Shown here in pieces: positions 46,701 through 55,127 of a stretch of 64,000 nucleotides of DNA (the first letter of the stretch is position 1; the number at the start of each line of letters is the position of its first letter). This DNA comes from Paraflavisolibacter caeni (lineage in GTDB: Bacteria; Bacteroidota; Bacteroidia; Chitinophagales; Chitinophagaceae): assembly GCF_025628885.1 (NCBI RefSeq), contig NZ_JAOTIF010000007.1, forward strand, positions 1-64,000, read 5' to 3'. The translations under genes were made by a program, and so were the position numbers. The notes under the pieces were generated by a model. The model did not search any database and had not been told where the DNA came from. It was given only the letters and a program-made list of their open reading frames with translations.

Positions 46701-47056
46701 GATTATTTAAAGGTTTCATGATGGTTCACAAGATTGATTTTTGACCGCATGTATAAGATGAATTTTTTGAGTTGAAATAGTTCTCCTCAAAACATAATTG
46801 TCAAATACATTGCTGAAGCAATCAGCTTGATAGATTACACTTTGGTAACTCCGTAATAGCCAAATATTTATTTTCCATCAGCTTGTTTGCTGTTGCATTT
46901 CAAGTTGCAAAATTATTTGAATTATTAAGCCCTGGAATATAGAATTCAAAGCAAAAGTTACGATTTTCAAACAATTTGCAACTTTAAATCTTGGGCATAA
47001 ACGCCATTAAGCATTATCCAGCAATGAATTAGTGGGTAGTTTTCCTGGTTGTTTGA
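46701..47056. promoter_or_regulatory. Intergenic region upstream of the efflux operon
   Basis: A 356-bp AT-rich gap without a gene. A perfect 14-bp palindrome ATTGCTGAAGCAAT at 46809-46822 is about 110 bp before the tolC-like start and could be an operator or a small hairpin. No convincing match to the full Bacteroidota promoter pair (TTG, 19-20 bp, TAnnTTTG) was found. The half nearer 47056 has only AT-rich text. Confidence 0.35.
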
Positions 47057-47740
47057 TTAATCTTCTTTTTCTAAAACATACACCAACATTTGCTTTCTTG
47101 TATGAAAGCCCAGTTTCTCATAAAGCTTCCAGGCGGCTGTATTATCCGAATAAACATGCAAAAAAGGAATGCGTGAAGCTGTTGAAATTTTGCCAATTTG
47201 GCTGCGGACAAGTCTTGCCGCAAAACCTTTTCCTGTATGGTCTGGGTGTGTGCATACAGCGCTTACTTCTGTGAAAGGGTCAGGTTGCATGCGTTGCCCT
47301 GCCATGGCTACCAGTTTATCCCCATTGAAAATGCCTTCATAGTTTCCAAATTCAATGGTGCGGGGCAGAAAAGGGCCCGGGTTGGTAAGTGTGGTCAGTT
47401 CCAGCATGGCAGGAATGTCTTTTTCTATTAAGGGTACCAATTCATTGTCTTTCATTAAAGGCAGTCCTTGTTGCTGATATACCATTTGTAAAATTTCTTT
47501 GTTCAATTCTATCCTCCAGCCTGCAGGAATAGAAATCTCTCCTGGGGTGAAGAGCACGACAAGACTTTTTTCGGGGACCAGCGAATGTAATGCATGCAAA
47601 TCAGTTTCACTATTACTTTTCAGGCCGGCGAAAATAGCGACCTCTCTTTCAAAGTATTTAGCGTATTCATTACCATGAGCAAATTTCTTGTTGCCAGTCA
47701 TCAGGGCATTCCATATCGGGTTATCGAGTATATCGGTCAC
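47057..47740 (-). CDS. GNAT family N-acetyltransferase (FR47-like)
   Basis: This 227-residue protein has a poorly defined N-terminal half and a C-terminal FR47-like acetyltransferase domain: GDKLVAMAGQRMQPDPFTEV, CTHPDHTGKGFAARLVRSQI (acetyl-CoA loop GKGFAA) and FLHVYSDNTAAWKLYEKLGF. Such proteins are close to mycothiol-acetyltransferase-like and amino-acid acyltransferases of unknown target. It has a single-gene layout, divergent from the SDR gene 103 bp away. Confidence 0.88.
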   Translation of the reverse strand: MTDILDNPIWNALMTGNKKFAHGNEYAKYFEREVAIFAGLKSNSETDLHALHSLVPEKSLVVLFTPGEISIPAGWRIELNKEILQMVYQQQGLPLMKDNELVPLIEKDIPAMLELTTLTNPGPFLPRTIEFGNYEGIFNGDKLVAMAGQRMQPDPFTEVSAVCTHPDHTGKGFAARLVRSQIGKISTASRIPFLHVYSDNTAAWKLYEKLGFHTRKQMLVYVLEKED

Positions 47741-47843
47741 AGGTTGAAATCAGGTCTTTTGTTTTGTTGACTAAGATACTAATAGGTATGATGGGAGCGG
47801 GGTATCAATTTAAAATGGTAAATTAAACATATTTGGTTTGTGT

Positions 47844-48566
47844 ATGCAGCAGAAGAAAATCATCGTCGTTGGCGCCACTTCAGGTATAGGTAAAGAGATA
47901 TCCATTCTTTATGCCCGTCAAAACCATTTGATAGGCATAACGGGAAGGCGTAAAGAATTGCTGAAAGAAATACAAAGTCAATTTCCTCAAAATATTCAAA
48001 TAGCCTGTTTTGATGTCATGGATCAGGATAACCGAAAACATATTGATGGTCTTATACATCAGCTTGGGGGGCTAGATCTGATCATTTATAATGCCGGGTA
48101 TGGTAATCCATCTGCAGAATTAAACTGGGAAACAGAAGAAATCACTACCAGGACTAATGTCAATGGTTTTGTGGCAATTGTTTATCACTGTTTTCAATAT
48201 TTTGTTCAACAGGGCTATGGACAGATTGCACTCACATCATCAATTGGAGCATTAAGAGGTAATAGCCTGGCCCCGGCCTACAGCGCCAGTAAAGCCTATA
48301 TGAGTAATTATGCTGAAGGACTGAATATTAAGGCTGAGAGGCTGAAAAAGCAAATTGTAATTACAGATATTAAACCTGGTTTCCTTGGAACGAAAACGGT
48401 TAAAGTGCCAGGTCATTTCTGGGTGGCGCCTCCCAGGAAAGCAGCCAGGCAGATCATCAGGGCTATTGAAAAGAAAAAGAGGGTAGTATATATTACAAAA
48501 CGATGGTGGCTGATTGCCCAGATCTTGAAAATCTTACCTTTTTGGGTTTATAAAAGGTTGGCGTAA
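47844..48566 (+). CDS. Classical SDR oxidoreductase (YqjQ/DltE-like)
   Basis: A 240-residue short-chain dehydrogenase: KIIVVGATSGIGKEISILYA (TGxxxGxG-type loop), LIIYNAGYGNPSAELNWE (NAG motif), ALTSSIGALRGNSLAPAYSA with SASKAYMSNYAEG (Ser and YxxxK positions: A-Y-S-A-S-K), and a hydrophobic C-terminus (WWLIAQILKILPFWVYKRLA) that may touch the membrane. Start ATG 47844 is preferred to TTG 47838. The stop is 25 bp from the end of the convergent PUL operon. Confidence 0.9.
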   Translation: MQQKKIIVVGATSGIGKEISILYARQNHLIGITGRRKELLKEIQSQFPQNIQIACFDVMDQDNRKHIDGLIHQLGGLDLIIYNAGYGNPSAELNWETEEITTRTNVNGFVAIVYHCFQYFVQQGYGQIALTSSIGALRGNSLAPAYSASKAYMSNYAEGLNIKAERLKKQIVITDIKPGFLGTKTVKVPGHFWVAPPRKAARQIIRAIEKKKRVVYITKRWWLIAQILKILPFWVYKRLA

Positions 48567-48591
48567 ATTATATTCTGGCCGGAGTCGATTG

Positions 48592-50049
48592 TTACCATAT
48601 ATAAGTTCCAACGGCACCGGCGTCCAGTGAAGAGGTTACGCGGCGTCCATTGAAGTTTATGTTGAAGGTTTGAGCATTGGCGCCATCATTTTCCACGATC
48701 AGTACTTTCTTCCCATCCGGGCGGTTGAATGCCACATTGTATAAGCTGCCTTCGATATTGCTTGCAACTCTTTGGGATCCGGGCGGAACAAATTTGGAAG
48801 CATGTGCAATAATATAATAGCCAACGTTCCTGGTCACTCCTGAGATAATCGTAATGGCTCCTTTGCAAGTTGTACAGCCGCCTGTTGTGTGGATAGAATA
48901 GTAAGGATCACTTGCCAAATTCCATTCTAAAGCATTCCTGCTCCAATTGCGCATGGAGCCAATAATTATATTTTTCAGATGCCATTTCAGATCACCTGCA
49001 AAATCACCGTTGGAAGAAGTGTATTGTTCTGTGAAGTAAAGATGTTTTGCCGGGTAGGCCTCATGCACTATCGATAAAGCGCTGATATCGCCGCCATACA
49101 AATGAAAAGCCGAACCATCCACATATTGACGCGCACCAGCATCATCCAGGACAGTTAATGGATAGTCCGGGCGATCTGCATTATGATCATAAGTAATAAT
49201 TTTTGTGTTGATGGATGCTGCCTGAAATGCCGGCCCCAAATGATTTTTGATAAAGTTGGCCTGTTCCATTGCTGTCATTAACATGCTTGGATTATTTCCC
49301 CCGTACAAAGGTTCATTTTGAGGAGTAATGGCATCGATGGTAACGCCTTCAGCTTTCATTGCTTGTATGTATTTCACAAAATAATTGGCATAGACACTGT
49401 AGTATTGTGGCAAAAGACTTCCGCCTATTGAATTGTTGTTACTCTTCATCCAGGTTGGCGCTGTCCAGGGTGAGCCCAGAATTTTAATATTGGGGTTAAT
49501 AGCTAATATCTTTTTCAATATGTGTATTACATTGCTTTGATCTTTACGCAGGCTAAAATTTTCCAAATTCATATCTGTTTGTCCTGCAGGCATATCATTA
49601 TAAGTATATACCGAAGCACTGAGGTCGGAAGCCCCAATGCTTACCCGCAAATAACTAATGCTTATGGAGGTGCTGTCTGAACCGAACAATTCATTCAATA
49701 GATCGTTTTGCATGGAAGTTGGAAGATTGTAGATCAATGAAGCACTGCCATCAGTTAGCGTGAATCCAAAGCCATCAACAGTTTGATAAGAAAGAGTTGT
49801 ATCTACAAGAATATCAGGATAACCGTTGGATGTGGTTTTAAATGCAAGAATTGCATTTTGCTTTTGTAATAGGACAGACTGATTGCCCTTGGTTAAATAA
49901 AAATCAACGTCAGTTTGAACGGGGACAGGATTATTTAGCCCTGTCCCTCCACCATTATCCTGATGACTGTTTTTTTGGCAACTTATGAATCCAAGAAGAA
50001 AAATTGAATAGCAAAAACCAAGAAGCTTATTCCGGTATAATGTTTTCAT
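48592..50049 (-). CDS. GH30 family lipoprotein glucanase (probable beta-1,6-glucanase)
   Basis: The protein of about 485 residues has a lipoprotein leader ending FLLGFISC. The GH30 barrel opens YQTVDGFGFTLTDGSASLIY, has AITPQNEPLYGG (acid/base Glu) and HLYFTEQYTSSNG (nucleophile Glu), and the run GDLKWHLKNIIIGSMRNWSR that is typical of GH30_3. Characterised GH30_3 enzymes cut beta-1,6-glucan; an assignment from sequence reading, not tested. The start could also be 50073, 5 bp from the previous stop. It is the last gene of the PUL. Facing the cell surface, it probably acts on the captured glucan. Confidence 0.88.
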   Translation of the reverse strand: MKTLYRNKLLGFCYSIFLLGFISCQKNSHQDNGGGTGLNNPVPVQTDVDFYLTKGNQSVLLQKQNAILAFKTTSNGYPDILVDTTLSYQTVDGFGFTLTDGSASLIYNLPTSMQNDLLNELFGSDSTSISISYLRVSIGASDLSASVYTYNDMPAGQTDMNLENFSLRKDQSNVIHILKKILAINPNIKILGSPWTAPTWMKSNNNSIGGSLLPQYYSVYANYFVKYIQAMKAEGVTIDAITPQNEPLYGGNNPSMLMTAMEQANFIKNHLGPAFQAASINTKIITYDHNADRPDYPLTVLDDAGARQYVDGSAFHLYGGDISALSIVHEAYPAKHLYFTEQYTSSNGDFAGDLKWHLKNIIIGSMRNWSRNALEWNLASDPYYSIHTTGGCTTCKGAITIISGVTRNVGYYIIAHASKFVPPGSQRVASNIEGSLYNVAFNRPDGKKVLIVENDGANAQTFNINFNGRRVTSSLDAGAVGTYIW

Positions 50050-50078
50050 CTTCGGACATTGACTGGTTTTCATAAAAT

Positions 50079-51581
50079 TTAGAAACTTTGAAACACAAAC
50101 GTTGAAATGGAATGTGGCAGGCTGGATGTCTGTGCCGCTTTTCCATTCCTATACAACTGGTACTCTATATTCTGATCACTGTTATTCATGACGACAACGG
50201 CAATGCTGCCATCTGTATTTTTGAAAGCGGTGGTCAATAATCCACTTCGGTTGCTTGAAGCATTGATTCGTTTTGCTCCAGGCTTGATGAATTTCGAGAA
50301 ATGGCCAATGTAATAATAAGCATTAGTGTATTGCAATCCTTTTACCGGGTCAGCAACGATCGGTGCAAAACAGTAATTACCTACATGGTTAGGCCCACCC
50401 TTTTCATCCAGTAAAATATTCCAGTCGGTCCAGCCTACAGTTCCTGCGTTAAAATCATAGATCATAGAACGGCCGTATTTTTCGCCAAGGCTCCAATCAT
50501 TGATGCGTTTTTCATCATAGCTGTCTGCACAACCTTCTGTGAACAATAAATTTTTTTCCGGGTAATTATCGTTGACCATTTTCACGTTATTAAATTGCAT
50601 GTCGCCGCCTGTCCAGGTCTCATACCAATGGTAACCTAACCCCCAAACATATTTTGCAGCAGCGGCATCGCCTAAGATCGTATTTGCTCGTTGGTAAATG
50701 AAGTCACGATTATGATCCCATGCAATTAATTTTTTTGAACTTAAGCCGCTGTCTTTCAATGTGGGGCCGAGATAATTTTTTATGAAATCCCGTTCTTCCT
50801 CCGCAGTAAAAATGCAGGACTCCCACTTCTGAACGGCAAGAGGTTCATTCTGTACGGTAAGTCCCCATACCGGAATCCCCAACTTTTCATACTCTTTGAT
50901 GTATTTCACAAAGAAATTAGCCCAGGCCTGCCTGTATTGGGGAAGCAGTTTGCCGCCATGCAACATGTCGTTATTGTCTTTCATCCATGCAGGAGGAGAC
51001 CATGGACTTACATATAAAGTCAATTTCCCAGCAGTAGCTATTGCTTTTTTAATTAAAGGGATGCGGTATTGCTCATCATGTTTTACATTGAAAGTTTTTA
51101 GTTCTTTATCATTCTCGGCAACATAACTGTAGCTACCACTTGAAAAATCGCAACTTTGCATATTGGTGCGTGCCAAAGTATAGCCAATTCCATTTTGGGG
51201 GTCATAATAGGCCTTTAGCAGTTCGTTTTGCTGGTCAGTTGGAAGTTTGGCATAGGTTTCTGCAGATGCATCAGTTATCGCACCTCCTATACCCAACATG
51301 GTTTGAAAGCTACGGCTGTCGTCCACAAAAACAAACACTTTGCGCTCAACCAATGCCCCTGGATCTGTAAATTGGATATCCTCAACAGGGCTTAAGCGAT
51401 GGGAAGTATTGAAAGCTGTTGTATAAACTTTGACAATCTCTGGCTTCTGTTTTTGAAAGGAAGGTTTCGCTGATTGGCTATTGGCTATGAAAATTGAAAT
51501 GATGAACGCTGTTCCTAGTGCCATTTTTAAGAAAGTATTTTTTCTTAAATTAAAAGGAAGTTCTGTTTTCATTTTGATCAT
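50079..51581 (-). CDS. GH30 family glycoside hydrolase (GH30_1-like)
   Basis: The 500-residue protein carries an N-terminal leader (around FLKMALGTAFIISIFIANSQ). The barrel has MLGIGGAITDASAETYAKLP, LTVQNEPLAVQKWESC (acid/base Glu), LLFTEGCADSYDEKR (nucleophile Glu) and GWTDWNILLDEKGGPNHVGN, typical of the glucosylceramidase/beta-glucosidase-like GH30_1 group. It differs from the neighbouring GH30_3-like gene, so the two are probably complementary rather than duplicates. The ATG at 51581 overlaps the GH5 stop (ATGA). Confidence 0.9.
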   Translation of the reverse strand: MIKMKTELPFNLRKNTFLKMALGTAFIISIFIANSQSAKPSFQKQKPEIVKVYTTAFNTSHRLSPVEDIQFTDPGALVERKVFVFVDDSRSFQTMLGIGGAITDASAETYAKLPTDQQNELLKAYYDPQNGIGYTLARTNMQSCDFSSGSYSYVAENDKELKTFNVKHDEQYRIPLIKKAIATAGKLTLYVSPWSPPAWMKDNNDMLHGGKLLPQYRQAWANFFVKYIKEYEKLGIPVWGLTVQNEPLAVQKWESCIFTAEEERDFIKNYLGPTLKDSGLSSKKLIAWDHNRDFIYQRANTILGDAAAAKYVWGLGYHWYETWTGGDMQFNNVKMVNDNYPEKNLLFTEGCADSYDEKRINDWSLGEKYGRSMIYDFNAGTVGWTDWNILLDEKGGPNHVGNYCFAPIVADPVKGLQYTNAYYYIGHFSKFIKPGAKRINASSNRSGLLTTAFKNTDGSIAVVVMNNSDQNIEYQLYRNGKAAQTSSLPHSISTFVFQSF

Positions 51582-52861
51582 TTTGAGGTAAGACCGTTAA
51601 CTGGATGTTTTTTTTTACCATAGTTGGCCTGGTTGTTTTCAGAAAATCCGAGTGCCTGGATATATCCGCTGTTAGGTTTGCAGTTTTCAAACAGGCAGAA
51701 TTTTAAAAATTCATTTAAGGCTTGTTTGATCTCTGCTAAATTTCCAGGACGGTATTTTCTGACATCAGCAAAGTTCTTTTTGGCTGTTGCGGCATAGTTT
51801 ATAATAGTATCGTAAGAAGCTGGTTTTGCAAACTTTACGATGCCTTGCGTATCGTCCATTTTCTTGTATGGCCAGAAGTGCCAGCCTATATTTGCTTTTT
51901 CAAGTGTTATTCTGAAACTGTCGACCCATTGATCGGTATTTTCACCTGTTTCACCACAATAAACAGGAACATTGTATTTGTTACTGAAATCAATATAAGA
52001 TTGAATGGATTCTTTTATTGGCGGCATCCAGTATTTGTGAAAAGTATACACCAGTTTATGATCAAAAGGCTGACCGAATGGAGCAAAGTTGGTATTCCAT
52101 TGTGCGCCACCTAAGAAGATGATATGATTCTTATCTACCTCTCTGATAGCTGCAGTAATCCGTTTGTACAAACCTTCAAGCTTATAATTAAATTGATCTG
52201 CATTGAAATAAGTAGCGATCGGCTCATTTAACAGATCATAACCTATAATGATCGGTTCATTACGGTAGCGGTATGCTATTCGTTTCCAGATGGCTACTGT
52301 TAATTGTTGATCCTGTTCACTATCAAACAGAAAAGGATAGGCATGGCCGTCGTCAATATTATCACCAGTTTGTCCGCCTGGTGCACAATGCATATCAAGG
52401 AGTATATAAAGCTGTTCTTTCCTGCACCAACTGATGAGTCGATCTAATAGTTCAAAACCATGATTTGGATTACTAATACCAAGATATTTTTCATTAGTAA
52501 ACAGCCGGTAGTTGAATGGTACCCTGATTGAATTCATACCGATTGCTTTCATGAATTGGATATCAGCGCCGGTGATATAGTTGTTCAGGTAGGTCTTCCA
52601 AAAACTATCAACTGCTGCGGGACCAATTAACTCGTTGAGTGCTTGGTCGATCATCCGCGGCGAGTTTACATCCCTGAATTTAAACATATAGCCCTCCGGT
52701 ACCAACCAATTTCCCAAATTGGTTCCCTTCATAAGGAAAGGTTTACCATCAGGAAGCATCAGGTTTTTTCCTTTCGTATAAATAAAGCTTTTCTGGGCAT
52801 GTACAGCAAACATGGATACCAATACTAAAAAGAGTAGAAGTATTAATCTTATTGGTTTCAT
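51578..52861 (-). CDS. Secreted GH5 family glucanase
   Basis: This 427-residue protein has a signal peptide (MKPIRLILLLFLVLVSMFAV, then HAQ). The GH5 fold reads LMLPDGKPFLMKGTNLGNWL, IRVPFNYRLF, LLDMHCAPGGQTGDN, IIGYDLLNEPIATYF (acid/base Glu) and VPVYCGETGENTD (nucleophile Glu). GH5 enzymes in beta-glucan loci cut beta-1,3 or beta-1,6 links. It is translationally coupled to the GH30 gene downstream. No lipobox is seen. Confidence 0.92.
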   Translation of the reverse strand: MKPIRLILLLFLVLVSMFAVHAQKSFIYTKGKNLMLPDGKPFLMKGTNLGNWLVPEGYMFKFRDVNSPRMIDQALNELIGPAAVDSFWKTYLNNYITGADIQFMKAIGMNSIRVPFNYRLFTNEKYLGISNPNHGFELLDRLISWCRKEQLYILLDMHCAPGGQTGDNIDDGHAYPFLFDSEQDQQLTVAIWKRIAYRYRNEPIIIGYDLLNEPIATYFNADQFNYKLEGLYKRITAAIREVDKNHIIFLGGAQWNTNFAPFGQPFDHKLVYTFHKYWMPPIKESIQSYIDFSNKYNVPVYCGETGENTDQWVDSFRITLEKANIGWHFWPYKKMDDTQGIVKFAKPASYDTIINYAATAKKNFADVRKYRPGNLAEIKQALNEFLKFCLFENCKPNSGYIQALGFSENNQANYGKKKHPVNGLTSK

Positions 52862-52874
52862 TCTTTAAACTATT

Positions 52875-54080
52875 TTATTGAAAGACTCTTATATAATCGA
52901 CGATCATTCTTTGCGGAAAGGTTGTTGTTGCATCGGGGCTGCCGGGCCAGTTTCCTCCAACTGCTACATTAAAAATGAAGAAGAATGGCGCATTAAAAGG
53001 ATAGGGTGCAGTACCTACATCAGATTTGTTTACCGTGAGGAAAAGATTATTATCAACATACAATTTAATCTGGTCTTGCTTCCAGTCCATAGAAAAAACA
53101 TGGAATTGATCGTAGAAGGAGCTGCTGCTGAGTGTAAATGATGTGCCTTTTGAACCATGTGTTGCTGAAGAAGATCCATAATGTAACGTGCCATATGATT
53201 TTGTTATTTCATGTCCCAGCAACTCCATAATATCAATTTCGCCGCAGGCAGGCCAACCTGCACTGGTGATGTTATTTCCCAGCATCCACAAAGCTGGCCA
53301 TACTCCTTTCCCTTTCGGGAGTTTTGCTCTAATATCAATTCTTCCATAAGTAAAAGATTTTTTGTTTTGTGTTGTGAGTCTTGCTGAGGAGTAATTAAAG
53401 CCACCAATTGATTCCTTACGTGCTTCAATAATAAGGTTGCCATTGGAAACGAATGCGTTTTTTGTACTGTTGGTATAATATTCCAATTCATTGTTGCCCC
53501 ATCCGTTAGAGCCATTGCCTGTTTCGAAGTTCCATATATTAGCATCCAAAGTAGTTCCTGAAAATTCATCATTCCATACAAGCGTATAACCAGGATAGGT
53601 GAGGGGTGTTGTGACACCATTATTATCTGTTGTAAAGTTGGTCCCGTCTTCCGTTATAATCGTACCTTTTGCAGAAGCAACTCCCAATGTACACCCTTTT
53701 GGATTACTGAGTTGAACAGTAAACTCAAGATTGTCCTGGCGTGTATTTGTAGGATCTCCTTTTATTTGAACTGCCACCTCTGTGGTGGACTGGTTGGCAG
53801 GAAGGTGTATGGTTCCGGAAGCATTGGAATAATCCTTGGCGGCTATGGCTGTGCCATCAACCAAAGTATAGTCTACAGAGGCAGGAGCATTTGCTGTTTT
53901 ATTTAATGTGATATTAAAATGCATAACAGCCGTTGTCGTGGTTCTTACCACTGATGCATTTTCGATCCTAACTACCGGCACAACAGTTGGAGGATTGTTG
54001 TCATCTTTTTTATCGCAGGAAAGAGATAAAAAACTGAATACGGCCATCACTAACAGGTCGGCTAATTTTTGTAACATCAT
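52875..54080 (-). CDS. GH16 beta-glucanase lipoprotein with Calx-beta domain
   Basis: The leader ends FLSLSC, a lipobox. Residues about 25-145 form a Calx-beta-like domain (VVPVVRIENASVVRTTTTAV; NTRQDNLEFTVQLSNPKGC). The rest is a GH16_3-type laminarinase: LVWNDEFSGTTLDANIWNFE, YGRIDIRAKLPKGKGVWPAL and CGEIDIMELLGHE with the catalytic ExDxxE. GH16_3 enzymes cut beta-1,3-glucan or mixed-linkage glucan. The start is taken at ATG 54080; the long upstream extension to 54125 does not fit a leader. A strong hairpin lies just upstream. Confidence 0.93.
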   Translation of the reverse strand: MMLQKLADLLVMAVFSFLSLSCDKKDDNNPPTVVPVVRIENASVVRTTTTAVMHFNITLNKTANAPASVDYTLVDGTAIAAKDYSNASGTIHLPANQSTTEVAVQIKGDPTNTRQDNLEFTVQLSNPKGCTLGVASAKGTIITEDGTNFTTDNNGVTTPLTYPGYTLVWNDEFSGTTLDANIWNFETGNGSNGWGNNELEYYTNSTKNAFVSNGNLIIEARKESIGGFNYSSARLTTQNKKSFTYGRIDIRAKLPKGKGVWPALWMLGNNITSAGWPACGEIDIMELLGHEITKSYGTLHYGSSSATHGSKGTSFTLSSSSFYDQFHVFSMDWKQDQIKLYVDNNLFLTVNKSDVGTAPYPFNAPFFFIFNVAVGGNWPGSPDATTTFPQRMIVDYIRVFQ

Positions 54081-54120
54081 TTTATTTGAATTGAAATTGT
54101 AGCAGCGGGTATGGAGGGAA

Positions 54121-54146
54121 AGCACAGGACATCGCTGTCCTGTGCT
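54121..54146 (-). promoter_or_regulatory. Intra-operon hairpin with GNRA tetraloop
   Basis: Read on the minus strand, AGCACAGGACA pairs perfectly with TGTCCTGTGCT (11 bp) around GCGA, a GNRA tetraloop. It lies 38 bp after the SGBP2 stop and about 40 bp before the GH16 start, with no T-tract after it on the minus strand. It is therefore better read as an mRNA-stability or processing element than a classical terminator, possibly separating high susCD-SGBP from lower enzyme expression. Symmetry, loop and place are seen; the role is inferred. Confidence 0.7.
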
Positions 54147-54184
54147 GCTTAATCACTGCTTGCATATGAGAGAACTAAAGTCGC

Positions 54185-55123
54185 TTAATTTGCTTTCAGT
54201 TTTAAATACCAGGCATTGCCTGTTTCCGTGCCCTGAACTCTCAGGTACAAAGCAGTGGGTGTAATCGATAAGATCTCGTATTCTTTCTGTAAAGCACCAT
54301 ACCCAATAAAGGTATTATTACCGGCTAAGAGAATGGCTGTTTTAGTTGATGGCGTTGATGCTTCAATCCCCGAACCAGACGGTACAAATGAGAACGAGGC
54401 TGCACCGCCACCATAGCTGTAGCAACCTTCATCTCCTGATGAAGGAATGCCGGGAAGTCCTCCCGCCAAGGCCCCAGTTTTGGTGAACGCACCATCGGGA
54501 GATGCCACAGTAAGTGTATAATTGCCTGCAGAAACCTTAGTGAAAGTGAATGTTGCTGTATAAAAACAATTGCAACAGGAAACTTTTTCATTTATAGAAG
54601 CGGACCACCATGCTGGAGTTACGGAAGTTGCGCTCCATGGGCCTACTCCGAAATGTGCTGGTATGTCTTTATCTACTTTCCAGGTTTTTGAGCCTGTGCC
54701 TGTAAGATTGGATACAAGTGTTGGATCTGGTGTAAAGTCGCTTCTAACTTGTATTTCTTTCGTAACCGTTGTAGCGGTTGCGCCTGCGCCATAAGCAACC
54801 ACCGTTATCCTGTAGGTATTCAACCCGATTTTAGTGTATTTCTTGGTGATTTTCCCATTGGAAAGAAATACAAGATCGATTCCATCTCCTGCATCATAAT
54901 CTATCTTATAAGAGAGCGTATTTTTCCCTGTGAGTGTGATTTCAACATCACCTGAACCATCACCATTCGGATGAGTGGCATCCTGTCCAACAATTTTTGT
55001 ATTGATGGTCACTTCGGAAGGTGCGGTGAGATTTCCCATGCTGTAGTCCTTCTTTTTACAACTGCTGATCACCAGGATCAGTGCAAATGCCAGGCAATAT
55101 TTTGCATATTGTATCATAATCAT
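54185..55123 (-). CDS. Surface-exposed PUL lipoprotein (SGBP-like, PKD-type N-terminus)
   Basis: About 312 residues starting MIMIQYAKYCLAFALILVIS, SC: lipobox VISSC. Residues to about 120 look like an Ig/PKD fold (VEITLTGKNTLSYKIDYDAG; NTYRITVVAYGAGATA). The C-terminal part has KTWKVDKDIPAHFGVGPW and a Cys-rich SCCNCFYTATFTF before strand repeats. It is like the non-catalytic surface glycan-binding proteins following SusD in many PULs, though binding is not tested. The start 5 bp after the previous stop fixes the leader. No enzyme motif. Confidence 0.75.
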   Translation of the reverse strand: MIMIQYAKYCLAFALILVISSCKKKDYSMGNLTAPSEVTINTKIVGQDATHPNGDGSGDVEITLTGKNTLSYKIDYDAGDGIDLVFLSNGKITKKYTKIGLNTYRITVVAYGAGATATTVTKEIQVRSDFTPDPTLVSNLTGTGSKTWKVDKDIPAHFGVGPWSATSVTPAWWSASINEKVSCCNCFYTATFTFTKVSAGNYTLTVASPDGAFTKTGALAGGLPGIPSSGDEGCYSYGGGAASFSFVPSGSGIEASTPSTKTAILLAGNNTFIGYGALQKEYEILSITPTALYLRVQGTETGNAWYLKLKAN

Positions 55124-55127
55124 TTTT

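Noticed and set aside
46701-47056. Small RNA gene in the gap before the efflux operon
   Set aside because: Only one short palindrome and AT-rich text are visible; no promoter-terminator pair encloses a candidate.
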